From the NCBI GenBank assembly GCA_964413055.1, contig CAYPRB010000002.1, positions 62,001 to 126,000 on the forward strand: DNA of 64,000 bases. Direction: 5' to 3'. Each line of letters starts with the position of its first letter. The first letter of the stretch is position 1. The translations under genes were made by a program, and so were the position numbers. A model generated the notes under the pieces. It ran no database searches. It saw nothing but the letters and a program-made list of their open reading frames with translations, and was not told the origin of the DNA. Shown piece by piece: positions 1 to 9,000 of the stretch. This DNA comes from UBA3102 sp964413055. Lineage in GTDB: Bacteria > Bacillota > Desulfotomaculia > Desulfotomaculales > Pelotomaculaceae.

Positions 1-645
1 TATCTTGCTGAAATCAGGCTGAAACAGGTAGTTCAACCCCTGCGCGGCACCCGGCAGGGTGATGCCGCGGATGGCAATCAAAATAGTCATGATTAAAAGT
101 AGCGGCATTAAAATCTTGCTTGCTCTTTCAATGCCGCTTTTAACCCCGCCGTAAAGCACCAGGAAAGTAATAATCCAGGCTGCCAACAGCGGTAAAATAA
201 TACCTGTCTGAAGTCCGCCAAGCTCAAAAGGACTGCCGGTTAAACCTAAAAAAGGTCCGTAAAAAAAGTCGCCGGCGCCGTCGCTCCATGCCTGGGTTAC
301 GGAGAAACCCACGTAGGAAATGGCCCATGCTACGATCACCACGTAATAGACGGCGATGAAAAAGCAGACTCCTATTTGCCACCACCCTAGCCATTCCCAC
401 TTGGGGTTTATTCTAGCAAAGGTGAGCGGGGCGGACCCCCGGAATTTTTGGCCGATGCCGAATTCCAGGATCATAATCGGAATACCGGCAGTGAGCAGGG
501 CGAATAAATAAGGAATGAAAAATGCCCCGCCGCCGTTTTCCGCAGCCATGTACGGGAATCTCCAGATGTTACCCAGACCTATGGCTGAACCGACTGCCGC
601 TAAAATAAAACCGGTTCTTGTGTTCCACTGCTCTCTTGGTTGCAA
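1..645 (-). CDS. Sodium:neurotransmitter symporter family (SNF) transporter, N-terminal part
   Basis: The 5' 215 codons of a sodium-coupled amino acid/neurotransmitter-type symporter; the gene continues beyond position 1. The start is TTG at 645, preceded by GGAGG at 656-660, and the frame is open from there. The first transmembrane segment carries the family hallmark GSAIGLGNIWRFPY, with the Na+-binding and unwound-helix glycines, followed by GGGAFFIPY and further hydrophobic helices. Family members import amino acids or similar small molecules with Na+. The substrate cannot be read from this part. The gene is divergent from the ORP-like operon and separated from it by about 300 bases of AT-rich DNA. 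Confidence 0.93.
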   Translation of the reverse strand, partial: MQPREQWNTRTGFILAAVGSAIGLGNIWRFPYMAAENGGGAFFIPYLFALLTAGIPIMILEFGIGQKFRGSAPLTFARINPKWEWLGWWQIGVCFFIAVYYVVIVAWAISYVGFSVTQAWSDGAGDFFYGPFLGLTGSPFELGGLQTGIILPLLAAWIITFLVLYGGVKSGIERASKILMPLLLIMTILIAIRGITLPGAAQGLNYLFQPDFSKI

Positions 646-953
646 GTAAATATTACCTCCTTTTACATTATATATTAATACAGCATACATAATATTATTA
701 TATTCTATATTGGATTTTTATTCCCTTCTAAAATTAGACAAATATAGAACAAATTTTTACGATAAGCATCATCGTTTTTAATATCCCCCGCAGGGAAAAA
801 CTTTATTAAATCCGTTAGACGTGAGGTCAAAAAAACGGGTATAATATTATTGACATATGTTCATAATAAAATTATAATGACAATGAAACGAAGTTAAAGG
901 AGATTATCGAGGAAAATATTTGGTGTAAATCTTGTCAAAAGGGTGTGATTTTT
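646..953. other. AT-rich divergent intergenic region
   Basis: No gene is visible. The part nearest the symporter is very AT-rich and must hold its promoter, but I cannot single one out. A perfect sigma-A-type promoter facing right lies at 850-878 and is listed separately. Confidence 0.6.
850..878 (+). promoter_or_regulatory. Sigma-A-type promoter for the ORP-like operon
   Basis: TTGACA at 850-855 and TATAAT at 873-878 are separated by exactly 17 bases, a full consensus match. The next coding start (954) lies 75 bases downstream, so this is the likely promoter for the 954-5482 gene group. Confidence 0.85.
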
Positions 954-1316
954 ATGAAAGTAGCAATTACCTCGCAGGGAGAAAAAATGGATAGTATGGT
1001 GGACAAAAGGTTTGGACGTGCCAAGTGGTTTATTGTGGTCGATACAGAAACTGGTGACTACCAGGCGGTGAGCAACGAACAGAATCTAAATGCCGGCCAG
1101 GGGGCTGGAATCCAGGCAGCGGAAAATGTCAGCCGTTATGATGTGAAAGCAGTTATTACCGGTCACTGTGGACCGAAGGCCTTTAAGACACTGAAAGCCG
1201 CCGGCATTAAAATATTTAATGGTGCCGGAGGAACGGTGTCAGAGGCGTTTGACAAGTTCAAAAAAGGTGAATTTGCAGAAACTGCAGGAGCAGATGTTGA
1301 AGGACACTGGTTATAG
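954..1316 (+). CDS. NifX/ORP-like dinitrogenase iron-molybdenum cofactor family protein
   Basis: A small (120 aa) single-domain protein of the NifB/NifX/NafY superfamily, whose members bind metal-sulfur clusters or cofactor precursors. It opens with the family beta strand MKVAIT, then the RFGRA segment that in the family lies near the cluster site, and has its only cysteine in GHCGP. An upstream in-frame GTG at 945 would add three residues; ATG 954 is preferred because MKVAI is the conserved beginning. It is the first gene behind the consensus promoter and is followed by two glycine-rich proteins and ferredoxin-type ATPases, a neighbourhood resembling Desulfovibrio orange-protein (ORP) clusters. 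The cluster it binds is unknown. Confidence 0.85.
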   Translation: MKVAITSQGEKMDSMVDKRFGRAKWFIVVDTETGDYQAVSNEQNLNAGQGAGIQAAENVSRYDVKAVITGHCGPKAFKTLKAAGIKIFNGAGGTVSEAFDKFKKGEFAETAGADVEGHWL

Positions 1317-1351
1317 TATTGAAGGTTAATTAACAGAAAGGTGGTGTTTGT

Positions 1352-1630
1352 ATGCCGAGAGGAGACGGGACCGGTCCGGATGGCCGTGGGCCGGGCACCG
1401 GCAGGGGTATGGGCCCGTGCGGTGCAGGAAGGCAGGGTCAAGGTCAGGGTCGTGGACAGGGTCAAGGAAGAGGACTCGGTCAGGGCCGTGGACAAGGACA
1501 AGGTCAGGGTCAAGGTCAGGGCCGTGGACAAGGACAAGGTCAGGGCCGTGGACAAGGACAAGGTCAGGGTCAAGGTCAGGGCCGTGGACAAGGACAAGGT
1601 CAGGGCCGTGGAATCGGGAGGCAGGATTAA
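1352..1630 (+). CDS. Gly/Gln/Arg-rich low-complexity protein with DUF5320-like N-terminus
   Basis: 92 residues. The first 30 (MPRGDGTGPDGRGPGTGRG) match the beginning of the DUF5320-type proteins often found beside NifX-like and Mrp genes; the second such protein follows at 1674. Residues about 31-92 are almost only G, Q and R in repeats of the form GQGQGRGQGQ, with no tyrosine, acidic residue or hydrophobic core, so this part should be disordered and strongly basic. The start ATG 1352 has AAAGGTGG upstream at 1337-1344. Because the DNA repeats have a period divisible by three, other frames stay open as well; only this frame has the conserved N-terminus. No function is known to me. Confidence 0.75.
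   Translation: MPRGDGTGPDGRGPGTGRGMGPCGAGRQGQGQGRGQGQGRGLGQGRGQGQGQGQGQGRGQGQGQGRGQGQGQGQGQGRGQGQGQGRGIGRQD
1478..1612 (+). repeat. 60-bp tandem repeat, about 2.25 copies, inside the Gly/Gln/Arg-rich gene
   Basis: Position i equals i+60 without mismatch from 1478 to 1552. The 60-bp unit is itself made of 24- and 12-bp blocks built on GGTCAGGGCCGTGGACAAGG and GGTCAGGGTCAA. The repeat length is a multiple of three, so copy-number change would alter protein length without a frameshift. Confidence 0.9.
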
Positions 1631-1673
1631 CCTCAGACATATAATATTAGCATAATAAGAAGGAGGTTTTGCC

Positions 1674-2024
1674 ATGCCTGGTCTAAATGGTATGGGACCG
1701 CAAGGCGCGGGACCGATGACGGGACGCGGACGCGGTTATTGTATGAGTCATATTAGCCCTGTTGCCGGTTCAATGTTCGGGGTCAATCGCGGCGGTAGTC
1801 GCGGCCAGCGGCGCTGGTATCAAGCTGCAGGACTGCCCTGGTGGGCAGGATGCTTGTTGAGTGCCGCTCCAGCAGCAATTCCCGCCGTATTGAGAGCTTT
1901 TTTCCCGGCAGGTAGCAGGCAGGAGGAGTATGAAGCGACCAAGGAACAGGTGAAATACCTGGAAAATACTCTTGAGCAAGCCAGGAAACGAGTTAAAGAA
2001 CTGGAAGAGAAGGAGCAGGAATGA
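1674..2024 (+). CDS. DUF5320-type glycine-rich protein with C-terminal coiled coil
   Basis: 116 residues. The N-terminus MPGLNGMGPQGAGPMTGRGRGYC is the family signature. The middle is a short hydrophobic stretch (PWWAGCLLSAAPAAIPAVL, about residues 60-80), and residues about 86-116 form a charged heptad-like helix (EQVKYLENTLEQARKRVKELEEKE), a probable coiled coil. The start ATG 1674 follows AAGGAGG. The stop overlaps the next ATPase start by four bases (ATGA), so the two are translationally coupled. The family occurs next to NifX-like and Mrp-type genes; its biochemical role is unknown. Confidence 0.8.
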   Translation: MPGLNGMGPQGAGPMTGRGRGYCMSHISPVAGSMFGVNRGGSRGQRRWYQAAGLPWWAGCLLSAAPAAIPAVLRAFFPAGSRQEEYEATKEQVKYLENTLEQARKRVKELEEKEQE

Positions 2025-2881
2025 AAAAAAGTATAACCATCGCTGTGGCCAGCGGCAAGGGTGGAACAGGTAAAACCACGGTTTCAACCAGCCTGGTATG
2101 TGCGGCAGCGGAAGCAGGGTACGAAGCAACTTATTTGGATTGTGATGTTGAAGAACCGAACGGGCATCTATTTTTGAAGCCCCGGCTCGAACATCGTTTC
2201 CCAGTAGGAATTCCGGTGCCGGTAGTCGACGAGGAAAAGTGTACTGGTTGCGGGGCCTGCGGGGAAATATGCCAGTACAGCGCCATAGTCTGTTTGAATA
2301 AAACGGTGCTTACTTTTGATAAGATGTGCCATGGTTGCGGGGGGTGTGCCTTGGCATGCCCCGCTGGTGCCATTACCGAAAAAGAAAGGGAAATTGGGGT
2401 AATAGAGAAAGGTTATGCCGGGAATAGTGTTTTTGCGCACGGCAGATTGAATGTGGGGGAGATCATGGGTCCACCACTTATTAAGGCGGTAGGTTCGATA
2501 GGCCGGGGCAGTGAACTGAGGATTATCGATGTGCCGCCGGGTACTTCTTGTCCGGTGATAGCTTCTATAAAGGGAGTGGATTATGTACTTTTGGTTACAG
2601 AACCAACTCCCTTTGGGATTTACGATCTGGATCTTGCCATCGATATGGTCAGGGAACTTGAACTACCATTTGCGGTGGTTGTAAACAGGTCCAGGCGGGA
2701 CCAAATTATGGCGCGTGATTATTGTAAGAAAAAGAACGTTAAAATAATGGCGGAGCTTGCTGATGACCGGAAAGTTGCCGAGTCTTATTCCAGGGGCGAA
2801 TTGCCGTATTTTGACGTACCGGGTTACCGGAAAGGTATGGACGAGCTCTTGATTTCTGTTTTGAAAGAGGCGAGAGAGTGA
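2021..2881 (+). CDS. MinD-superfamily P-loop ATPase with inserted ferredoxin domain (first of two)
   Basis: 286 residues. It has the deviant Walker A motif GKGGTGKTT near residue 12, a Walker B-like region DVPPGTSCPVIASI near residue 170, and between them two [4Fe-4S] motifs: CTGCGACGEICQ (about residues 75-86) and CHGCGGCALACP (about 104-115). This is the MinD-like/ferredoxin architecture of ORP-cluster ATPases and of some cluster-maturation proteins. It overlaps both neighbours by four bases and is half of a tandem pair with 2878-3789, suggesting a heterodimer. Inferred role: ATP-dependent assembly or transfer of a metal-sulfur cluster onto the NifX-like proteins. Confidence 0.88.
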   Translation: MKKSITIAVASGKGGTGKTTVSTSLVCAAAEAGYEATYLDCDVEEPNGHLFLKPRLEHRFPVGIPVPVVDEEKCTGCGACGEICQYSAIVCLNKTVLTFDKMCHGCGGCALACPAGAITEKEREIGVIEKGYAGNSVFAHGRLNVGEIMGPPLIKAVGSIGRGSELRIIDVPPGTSCPVIASIKGVDYVLLVTEPTPFGIYDLDLAIDMVRELELPFAVVVNRSRRDQIMARDYCKKKNVKIMAELADDRKVAESYSRGELPYFDVPGYRKGMDELLISVLKEARE

Positions 2882-3789
2882 AGGAAATAGTAGTTATCAG
2901 TGGTAAAGGGGGCACCGGTAAGACGAGTGTGGTAGCTTCCCTGGCAGTACTGGTTGATAAGCCTGTGTTGGCGGATTGCGATGTGGATGCAGCTGACCTG
3001 CACCTTGTTTTAGAGCCCCGCATTCGCGAAAAAAATGATTTCAGTGGCGGAAAGATGGCCAGGATTATACCTGATAAATGCAGCGGCTGTGGGAAATGTT
3101 TTGAACTTTGCCGTTTTGGAGCGGTAATCAAAAATGAAAACCAGTCTCCGGGTTACAGCATTGACCAGGTAGCCTGTGAAGGATGCGGGGTTTGCAGTTA
3201 TTTTTGCCCGGAAGAGGCCATCGAATTTAAGCCCGCCATAAACGGTCAGTGGTTTATTTCGGATACTCGTTACGGGCCCATGGTTCACGCCAGGCTGGGC
3301 ATTGCCGAAGAAAATTCCGGTAAACTGGTTGCCCTGGTGCGCAGTCAGGCGAAGATGATCGCTGAAAGAGAAAACCTTTCCTGCATTGTGGTAGACGGAC
3401 CTCCGGGAATCGGTTGTCCGGTGATCGCTTCGATCACAGGCGCTGATGCCGTGTTAATTGTGACGGAGCCGACCGTATCCGGCGAGCATGACTTTGAGCG
3501 GGTAGTCGAGTTGGCCAGGCATTTTGATATCCCCGCTTACCTTTGCATAAACAAGTTTGATATCAATTCCGCCATGACCGGTAAAATTGAAAAGAAGGCC
3601 GCTGCGGAAGGGGTTAAAGTGGTAGGAAGAATAAGGTATGACCGTTCCGTAACGGAGGCCCAAATTAAAAAAATCCCGGTGGTGCAGCTCGCCGGGGCGC
3701 CACCGGCAGAAGATATAAAAGATGTCTGGAATAATTTAGCAAACGAATTAGAGTTACCAAAAAATAATACTATAGGAAAAGGAGTGTAA
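2878..3789 (+). CDS. MinD-superfamily P-loop ATPase with inserted ferredoxin domain (second of two)
   Basis: 303 residues, starting with GTG inside the stop of the previous gene (GTGA overlap). Walker A is SGKGGTGKTS near residue 8, and the switch region VDGPPGIGCPVIASI lies near residue 172. The ferredoxin insert has CSGCGKCFELCR and CEGCGVCSYFCP. It is paralogous to the preceding ATPase and keeps both clusters, so both proteins could be redox active. The equivalent pair in Desulfovibrio sits next to the orange-protein gene (established knowledge); here the next gene is again a NifX/ORP-like protein. Confidence 0.88.
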   Translation: MKEIVVISGKGGTGKTSVVASLAVLVDKPVLADCDVDAADLHLVLEPRIREKNDFSGGKMARIIPDKCSGCGKCFELCRFGAVIKNENQSPGYSIDQVACEGCGVCSYFCPEEAIEFKPAINGQWFISDTRYGPMVHARLGIAEENSGKLVALVRSQAKMIAERENLSCIVVDGPPGIGCPVIASITGADAVLIVTEPTVSGEHDFERVVELARHFDIPAYLCINKFDINSAMTGKIEKKAAAEGVKVVGRIRYDRSVTEAQIKKIPVVQLAGAPPAEDIKDVWNNLANELELPKNNTIGKGV

Positions 3790-3797
3790 AATAAAAT

Positions 3798-4142
3798 ATG
3801 AAAGTTGCGCTTCCGGTTGCTAGAGAGCAATTGTGCCTGCATTTTGGACACTGTGAGAAATTTTGTTTTTACGAGGTTGACCCGGATGCTAAAAAAATCA
3901 TCAAAACCGAAATAATGGATGCTCCGCCCCACGAACCGGGTTTGTTGCCCAAGGTGTTAGGCGAAAAAGGAGTAAATGTGGTCATATCCGGAGGTATGGG
4001 GATGCGTGCCCAGCAATTATTTAATCAAAACGGTATCAAAGTTGTCACCGGTGTTGATCCGTCCGGAGGTAGTTTGGAAGAAATTGTAACGGCATATTTA
4101 AACGGTTCACTCCAGACTGGGGCTAATCCCTGCAGTCATTAA
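3798..4142 (+). CDS. NifX/ORP-like dinitrogenase iron-molybdenum cofactor family protein (second copy)
   Basis: 114 residues with the same fold signature as 954-1316: beginning MKVALPV, then HFGHCEKF near residue 20, and GGMGMRAQQLF near residue 72. Unlike the first copy it is cysteine- and histidine-richer around the cofactor region (LCLHFGHCEKFCF) and ends in NPCSH, features suited to metal binding. It starts 8 bases after the tandem ferredoxin ATPases with an AAAGGAG site upstream. Its position resembles that of ORP in Desulfovibrio clusters. Whether it carries a Mo/Cu, Fe or other cluster cannot be told from sequence. Confidence 0.85.
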   Translation: MKVALPVAREQLCLHFGHCEKFCFYEVDPDAKKIIKTEIMDAPPHEPGLLPKVLGEKGVNVVISGGMGMRAQQLFNQNGIKVVTGVDPSGGSLEEIVTAYLNGSLQTGANPCSH

Positions 4143-4192
4143 ATTGTTATTGGTATGATTAATGACAATTAAACCAGAGGAGGAGTTTATTT

Positions 4193-5005
4193 ATGGACCA
4201 AAACACGGAAAGCAATCATGACGAGGGGAGAAAAGGCTCAGAATTACCTGAGAAGTTGAAAATCAATGACCACAGCAGTGTTAAGAACGTTATCGCGGTC
4301 ATGAGCGGTAAAGGCGGGGTCGGGAAGTCTTCGGTGACCTCTTTACTAGCTTGTGGTTTTAGGAAGAAAGGATTTGAAGTCGGGGTATTGGACGCTGATC
4401 TCACCGGTCCCAGCATTCCAAAGATTTTTGGGCTTAAGGGTACGGCGCAAGGAAGCGATTTTGGCGTGCTGCCGACGGAAAGTTCTACCGGCATCAAGGT
4501 GATGTCTATAAATTTGCTGGTACAGAATGAAGACGACCCGGTTATTTGGCGGGGTCCGATCCTGGCTAATACGGTTAAACAGTTTTGGACCGAAGTGGTG
4601 TGGACCGACCTGGATTACATTTTTGTGGATTTGCCTCCCGGTACCGGGGATATTCCTTTGACGGTGATGCAATCACTGCCCTTGAACGGGATCATTATTG
4701 TTTCCTCACCTCAAGAATTGGCTGCAATGATCGTGAGCAAGGCAATAAAAATGGCCCAACAAATGGATATACCCATTTTGGGGTTGGTTGAAAATATGAG
4801 CAAAGCCGTGTGCCCTAAGTGCGGTGAAGAGTTTTCTTTATTTGGTGTCGGCACCGGAGAAGAGACGGCGGGAAAATACAATATTCCTTTCCTTGGGAAT
4901 CTACCGCTGGACCCGCATTTAGCCGAGTTGTGCGACCAGGGAAAAATCGAAGAATATGATAATAATCTTTTTATAAAATCGATTCCTGGGAAATTAGTAC
5001 AATAA
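4193..5005 (+). CDS. Mrp/NBP35-family iron-sulfur cluster carrier ATPase
   Basis: 270 residues. Walker A is MSGKGGVGKSSVTSLLA near residue 40, followed by VLDADLTGPSIPKIFG, the VDLPPGTGD switch motif, and a C-terminal CPKCGEEFSLFG with the conserved CxxC through which Mrp/NBP35/ApbC proteins hold a bridging [4Fe-4S] cluster. The first ~30 residues are a polar extension. The start ATG has GAGGAGG upstream. Mrp proteins bind and donate Fe-S clusters in the cytoplasm; here it closes the ORP-like set after the NifX-like gene, as in related clusters. Confidence 0.92.
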   Translation: MDQNTESNHDEGRKGSELPEKLKINDHSSVKNVIAVMSGKGGVGKSSVTSLLACGFRKKGFEVGVLDADLTGPSIPKIFGLKGTAQGSDFGVLPTESSTGIKVMSINLLVQNEDDPVIWRGPILANTVKQFWTEVVWTDLDYIFVDLPPGTGDIPLTVMQSLPLNGIIIVSSPQELAAMIVSKAIKMAQQMDIPILGLVENMSKAVCPKCGEEFSLFGVGTGEETAGKYNIPFLGNLPLDPHLAELCDQGKIEEYDNNLFIKSIPGKLVQ

Positions 5006-5080
5006 AATTAAATATATTATTAATAAGTATTGTATTTATAAATTGTTTTTTATATTTTTATATTTTGGGAGATAGAAATT

Positions 5081-5482
5081 ATGCCCAGACCGCCTAAATT
5101 CAGAAGAGTGGAGCGCCTTCCAGGTTTTACTTATTTTAAGCCTTCGGGTATACCGATGCCGGAGCTCAAAGAAATAGTATTATCGGTTGAGGAGCTTGAG
5201 GCCATCCGGTTGAGGGACCAGGAAGGTTTGGGACATGAGGATTGTGCCGGAAAGATGTCGGTTTCCCGGCCAACCTTTCACCGGATACTGGTGTCTGCCA
5301 GGCAAAAAATTGCCGATGCTCTGGTAAACGGGGCAGCTTTAAGGATAAAGGGCGGTAACTTTCAGTTGGTCGAGTATAAGTTGGAGTGCCGCAAGTGTGG
5401 TCATCGCTGGAGGGGGGGTATTTGTTCTCGTCGCACATTGTGTCCGTCATGTAAGGGTAAGGACTGGAAAGAATTTGATTAG
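5081..5482 (+). CDS. DUF134 (UPF0251) putative DNA-binding protein with C-terminal zinc ribbon
   Basis: 133 residues. The N-terminus MPRPPKFRRV and the block LKEIVLSVEELEAIRLRDQEGL are the DUF134 signature; a sigma-factor-like helix-turn-helix follows (CAGKMSVSRPTFHRILVSARQKIADAL, about residues 52-80). The C-terminus adds CRKCGHRWRGG...CPSCKGKDW, a CxxC/CxxC zinc-binding pair. DUF134 proteins regularly accompany NifX/ORP-like genes, so this may be the regulator of the operon, but no target site was identified. It starts after a 75-base AT-rich gap and is the last gene before the cobalamin leader. Confidence 0.85.
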   Translation: MPRPPKFRRVERLPGFTYFKPSGIPMPELKEIVLSVEELEAIRLRDQEGLGHEDCAGKMSVSRPTFHRILVSARQKIADALVNGAALRIKGGNFQLVEYKLECRKCGHRWRGGICSRRTLCPSCKGKDWKEFD

Positions 5483-5553
5483 AAATATAGTTTAAAAAAA
5501 TATAGACAAATTGTCCCAAACATGTTAGTATGATAATGTAAATAACTGCATAT

Positions 5554-5750
5554 CGGAACCTGACCAGGTTCCCCCGGTTACGCGGGGGATAAATGGGAAC
5601 CGGGTGAAAATCCCGGACGGTCTGGCCACTGTGAGTGGGGAGCGGCTCCCAAAACGCCACTGGGTTAAATGCCCGGGAAGGCGGGAGGCACGCGGTGATC
5701 CACAAGTCAGGAGACCTGCCTGGTAGGTTTGAGTACCGCCTTCCGCAGAA
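5554..5750 (+). promoter_or_regulatory. Cobalamin riboswitch (AdoCbl class)
   Basis: The conserved core is readable in order: GGTGAAAATCCCGGACGG near 5603-5620, GGCCACTGTGA near 5624, GCCACTGGG near 5656, GGGAAGGCGG near 5674, and the B12 box AAGTCAGGAGACCTGCC at 5704-5720, followed by the closing pairing GTACCGCCTTCCGC. A terminator follows at 5797-5835, so control is probably by transcription attenuation. The first gene downstream (6039) starts the toroid/DUF4430/ECF cassette, which ties that cassette to vitamin B12. Bases 5836-6038 between terminator and gene contain only short weak hairpins. Confidence 0.95.
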
Positions 5751-5796
5751 AGGCCAGGGCTTTGTTTTATTTGGTGCACAATTAGTTTATAATTGT

Positions 5797-5835
5797 GAAA
5801 AACCCGGTTTCTTAGCGGAGGAAGCCGGGTTTTTC
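5797..5835 (+). terminator. Riboswitch-associated intrinsic terminator
   Basis: AAAAACCCGGTTTC and GAAGCCGGGTTTTT form a stem with one mismatch around a 9-base loop, ending in a T-run. It lies about 50 bases after the cobalamin aptamer and before the first structural gene, the usual place for the expression-platform terminator. Confidence 0.85.
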
Positions 5836-6038
5836 CTTTTGATCTCCCTCTTTTAATTTTAATTTACCCGTTTTACCAGGCGGGTGCCTTTTTAAAACAA
5901 TTTAATTGATTATATAGCATCATGGGCCTGGTGTGCATCCAGGCTGTGCCCGGGAGGTGAAAAAGGTTTTTTCGGGGATGTTTTTTAGGCTTGCCGGACT
6001 GAAAAATTTTAATTAAAAAGGTATCTGGAGGGATTAAC

Positions 6039-9000
6039 TTGGCGCGTTTTTTTATAAAAATTAAGACCGGCCGGGCGGTACCGGTACTGCTCACATGGTT
6101 CTTTTTATTTACGGTGGTTGTTGGCGGGTTTGGCGTCCCGGTGCAGCCTTGTTCTGCGGGTGAAATGCTGACGGCTGCTGAAATGGCGGCAAAAGCCGTG
6201 GAATTTATCAACGGAAAATATCAAGAAGGGGAAACGATAGACGGTTATACAGCCTACATCTTGAAACTGGCCGGTGCAGATCTGGCCGGGGAGAAATGGA
6301 CCAGAGGTCCTGAACGGGTGGCTGATGACCAAACCTTAAAGCGTAAAGTAGAAAAACTGTCCGAACTCCTCGGCAATGAGAGCAGCCTGATTACATACCT
6401 TACCACCACTCAAAACAGCGACGGCAGTTTTGGTCCTTATGCCAACGAAAACGGGACCAAGGCGCCGCTGCAGGCGCTGGCGGCAGTAAAGGACGATACT
6501 GCGGTTGGCGCCACCGTTTACGCTGCCGTAAAATACTTTAAGGACGGCTACCAAAACGGGAGCATGTCCTACGAAGTGGACGGCTGGGATTTTGACTACC
6601 GTTGCGTGGAGGCTCTGGCCGCGGCCGGGGAGGAGCTTGGCGATTGGATTTATGAAGGCGTTTCGCTAAAAGATGCCGTAATTTCTTCCGCTGAAGCAAC
6701 GGCTGCCGACCCCACGGTGCCGGACGCCGTGTACCTGGCCAAGGAACTGACGGTCCTGCGCGCCGTCTACCCCGGTTCGGCTGATATTGCTAACCTGGCG
6801 GACGCTATTATCGCCAAACAAGCCACGACGGTAGGCGGGCAAGTTTACTTCGGCGGCAGTGTATATGACGACGTTATGGTCTTAACCGCCCTCGGCAAGG
6901 CGGGAAAGCTGGACGGCGTTCAGGCCGGGGCACTGGATTATCTGAATGACTTCAAATGTAAGCACACGGACAGCCGGGGTAACCCGGCCGGGGCGGCCTG
7001 GGGAGGTTGGGATCCGGAAGAACCGGACCTGACCGCCCAGGTGCTTACGGCGCTGAGCTATTTTGACGGGGCAACCGAGGTTGATGCAGCTATCCAGGAC
7101 GGGTTAGCTTACCTGGCGGACATCCAGGACCCGGATACGGCGGCCGTGACGGCTCAGTGGGACAGTACTTTTGCCACCGCCGAAACGTTGCTTGCCCTGC
7201 AAGCGCTGGGCAAAACTTATGATGAATCGCCGTGGGTAAAAGCGTCGAAGACCAAAACCATCGCGCAGTGCCTGCTGGCGTGCAGTAAATGGGAAGACGG
7301 CGCAGACCGGGCGGACCGGTTGGCAGGCCTGCTCGCCGGCCGGCAAAAAACTGACGACGGTCCGGACAAGGGATCCTTTGAAAACAGCGTCTACAGCGAC
7401 ATGTGGGCGTACCTTGCCCTGGGCGAGGCCGGAAAAATCGGCCTTATCAACACTACCGCCGCCCGGGAGTACCTCCTGTCCAAACAGGGTGTGGACGGTT
7501 CCTGGGGAGAGGAGTTCGATGGTATTTATTACCCCGACTTTTTGTCCACCACCCAGGCTATCCGGGCGTTTACCTACCTGCCGGACGCTGACGGCGATGT
7601 GGAAATACAGGAAGCGATAAATAAAGGGTTGGCGTACCTGAAGGGCCTGCAACAGGATGACGGCGGGGTTTATGACGCCTGGGACGACCCGGCGGTGGAC
7701 AATGCGGAGCTTATCGTTACCCTGGACAGGTTAGGTGTAGATCCGGCGGGAGCGGATTGGAAAAACAGCGCCGGCCTGACCCCGGTGGACTATTTATTGA
7801 ACGGGACCATGAATGATGACGGCAGCTTCGGCAGCGCTAAAAATGTTTTCGGCGCCGCCGAGACACTGTCCGCCTGCCTCCTGGTCGGCGGTTCGGGAAG
7901 CCCCCCCGGCGGAAGCAATGGTAATGGGAGCAGCTCAAGTCCTTCAAAACCGGATTATTATTCGGTTAATATTGCCGTGGCGGGCATGAACGGCGTATTG
8001 CTATACGGCCCGGGTAAGGTTACCGTGCGCGAGGACGGCGCCTGGGGCGGTACGGTCATGGGGGCTTTGGACGCCACGGGTTTAAGCTACACCGAAAGCG
8101 GGGGGCTGGTCAGCAGTATCGCCGGACAGGCCAACAGCGGCATGAACGGGTGGATGTACAAGGTCAACGGGACGGTGCCGATGGCGGCGGCCGGTGATAA
8201 AACGGTACGCGAAGGTGACCGGGTCATCTGGTGGTACAGTGAGGACATGAGTTCCAGCGGGCCGGAATGGGATTCCCTGGTGAAGGAGAAGCCGGTGACG
8301 ACGGCGCCGTCCAACGGCGAAACCCCGAAAACGGCAGTTCTGCCGCCGGATTTGCAACTTTCACAGGAAGCCGGAGAAGCTTTGGACGAGGTGGCCCTTT
8401 TACTGGGCTTGAAGGAGGATACCGGTGAACTGGCCCTCCTGGGTGAAACGGTAAAAACGGTGGTTGTGGTGGATGACCGGCTGCCGGATTGGGCTGCAAG
8501 TGCCGTTTTGAAAGCGGAGTTAGCCGCAAATGTTGTGGATGTGGTCCGGGAAGTGGAGGCGGCAGAAGGTGCTGTGCTTGCCGATGAACTGGGCGAAGTG
8601 GCCCTGGCCGTTCCGGCCGGTGCTTTAAACCGGGATGTAACTATAACGATCAAGGAAGCATCTTTATCGTTATCTTCAAACCCGGGCACCGCAGCACACG
8701 ATGCCGTGCCGCGGATACCCGTCAACCACCGGCAGGTTTCGCCGGTTTACAACTTCGGTCCGGACGGTACCACCTTTACGGTTCCGGCGCACCTGACCCT
8801 GAGATTTGCGTTGCCGCCCCTGGTGCATCCGGAGAACCTGGTTCTTGCCCGGCATGATGTGGAAAGCGGCCAGTGGATGGCTCTTCCGGCGGTGGTAGAT
8901 CTGTCTAAAGGATTGATCAGCGCCAGGGTAAGTCACTTTTCGGATTTTGCCGTGCTGGCCAGGCAGGATAAAAAAACTTTTGCGGATGTCACTGCCGGTG

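Noticed and set aside
1478..1612. Repeats considered as a CRISPR or VNTR array
   Set aside because: There are no unique spacers; the units are directly joined and are coding sequence.
1163..1675. Long open frames on both strands over the Gly/Gln/Arg repeat
   Set aside because: The repeat period is divisible by three, so all frames stay open. Only the 1352 frame has a ribosome site and the conserved MPRGDGTGP beginning.
5511..5537. Promoter for the cobalamin leader (TTGTCC ... GATAAT)
   Set aside because: The spacing (15 bases) and the hexamers are too poor to support a call, although a promoter must exist nearby.
8087..8725. 212-codon open frame antisense to the SLH protein
   Set aside because: Ser/Thr/Pro-rich shadow of a GC-biased gene; no ribosome site or recognisable domain.
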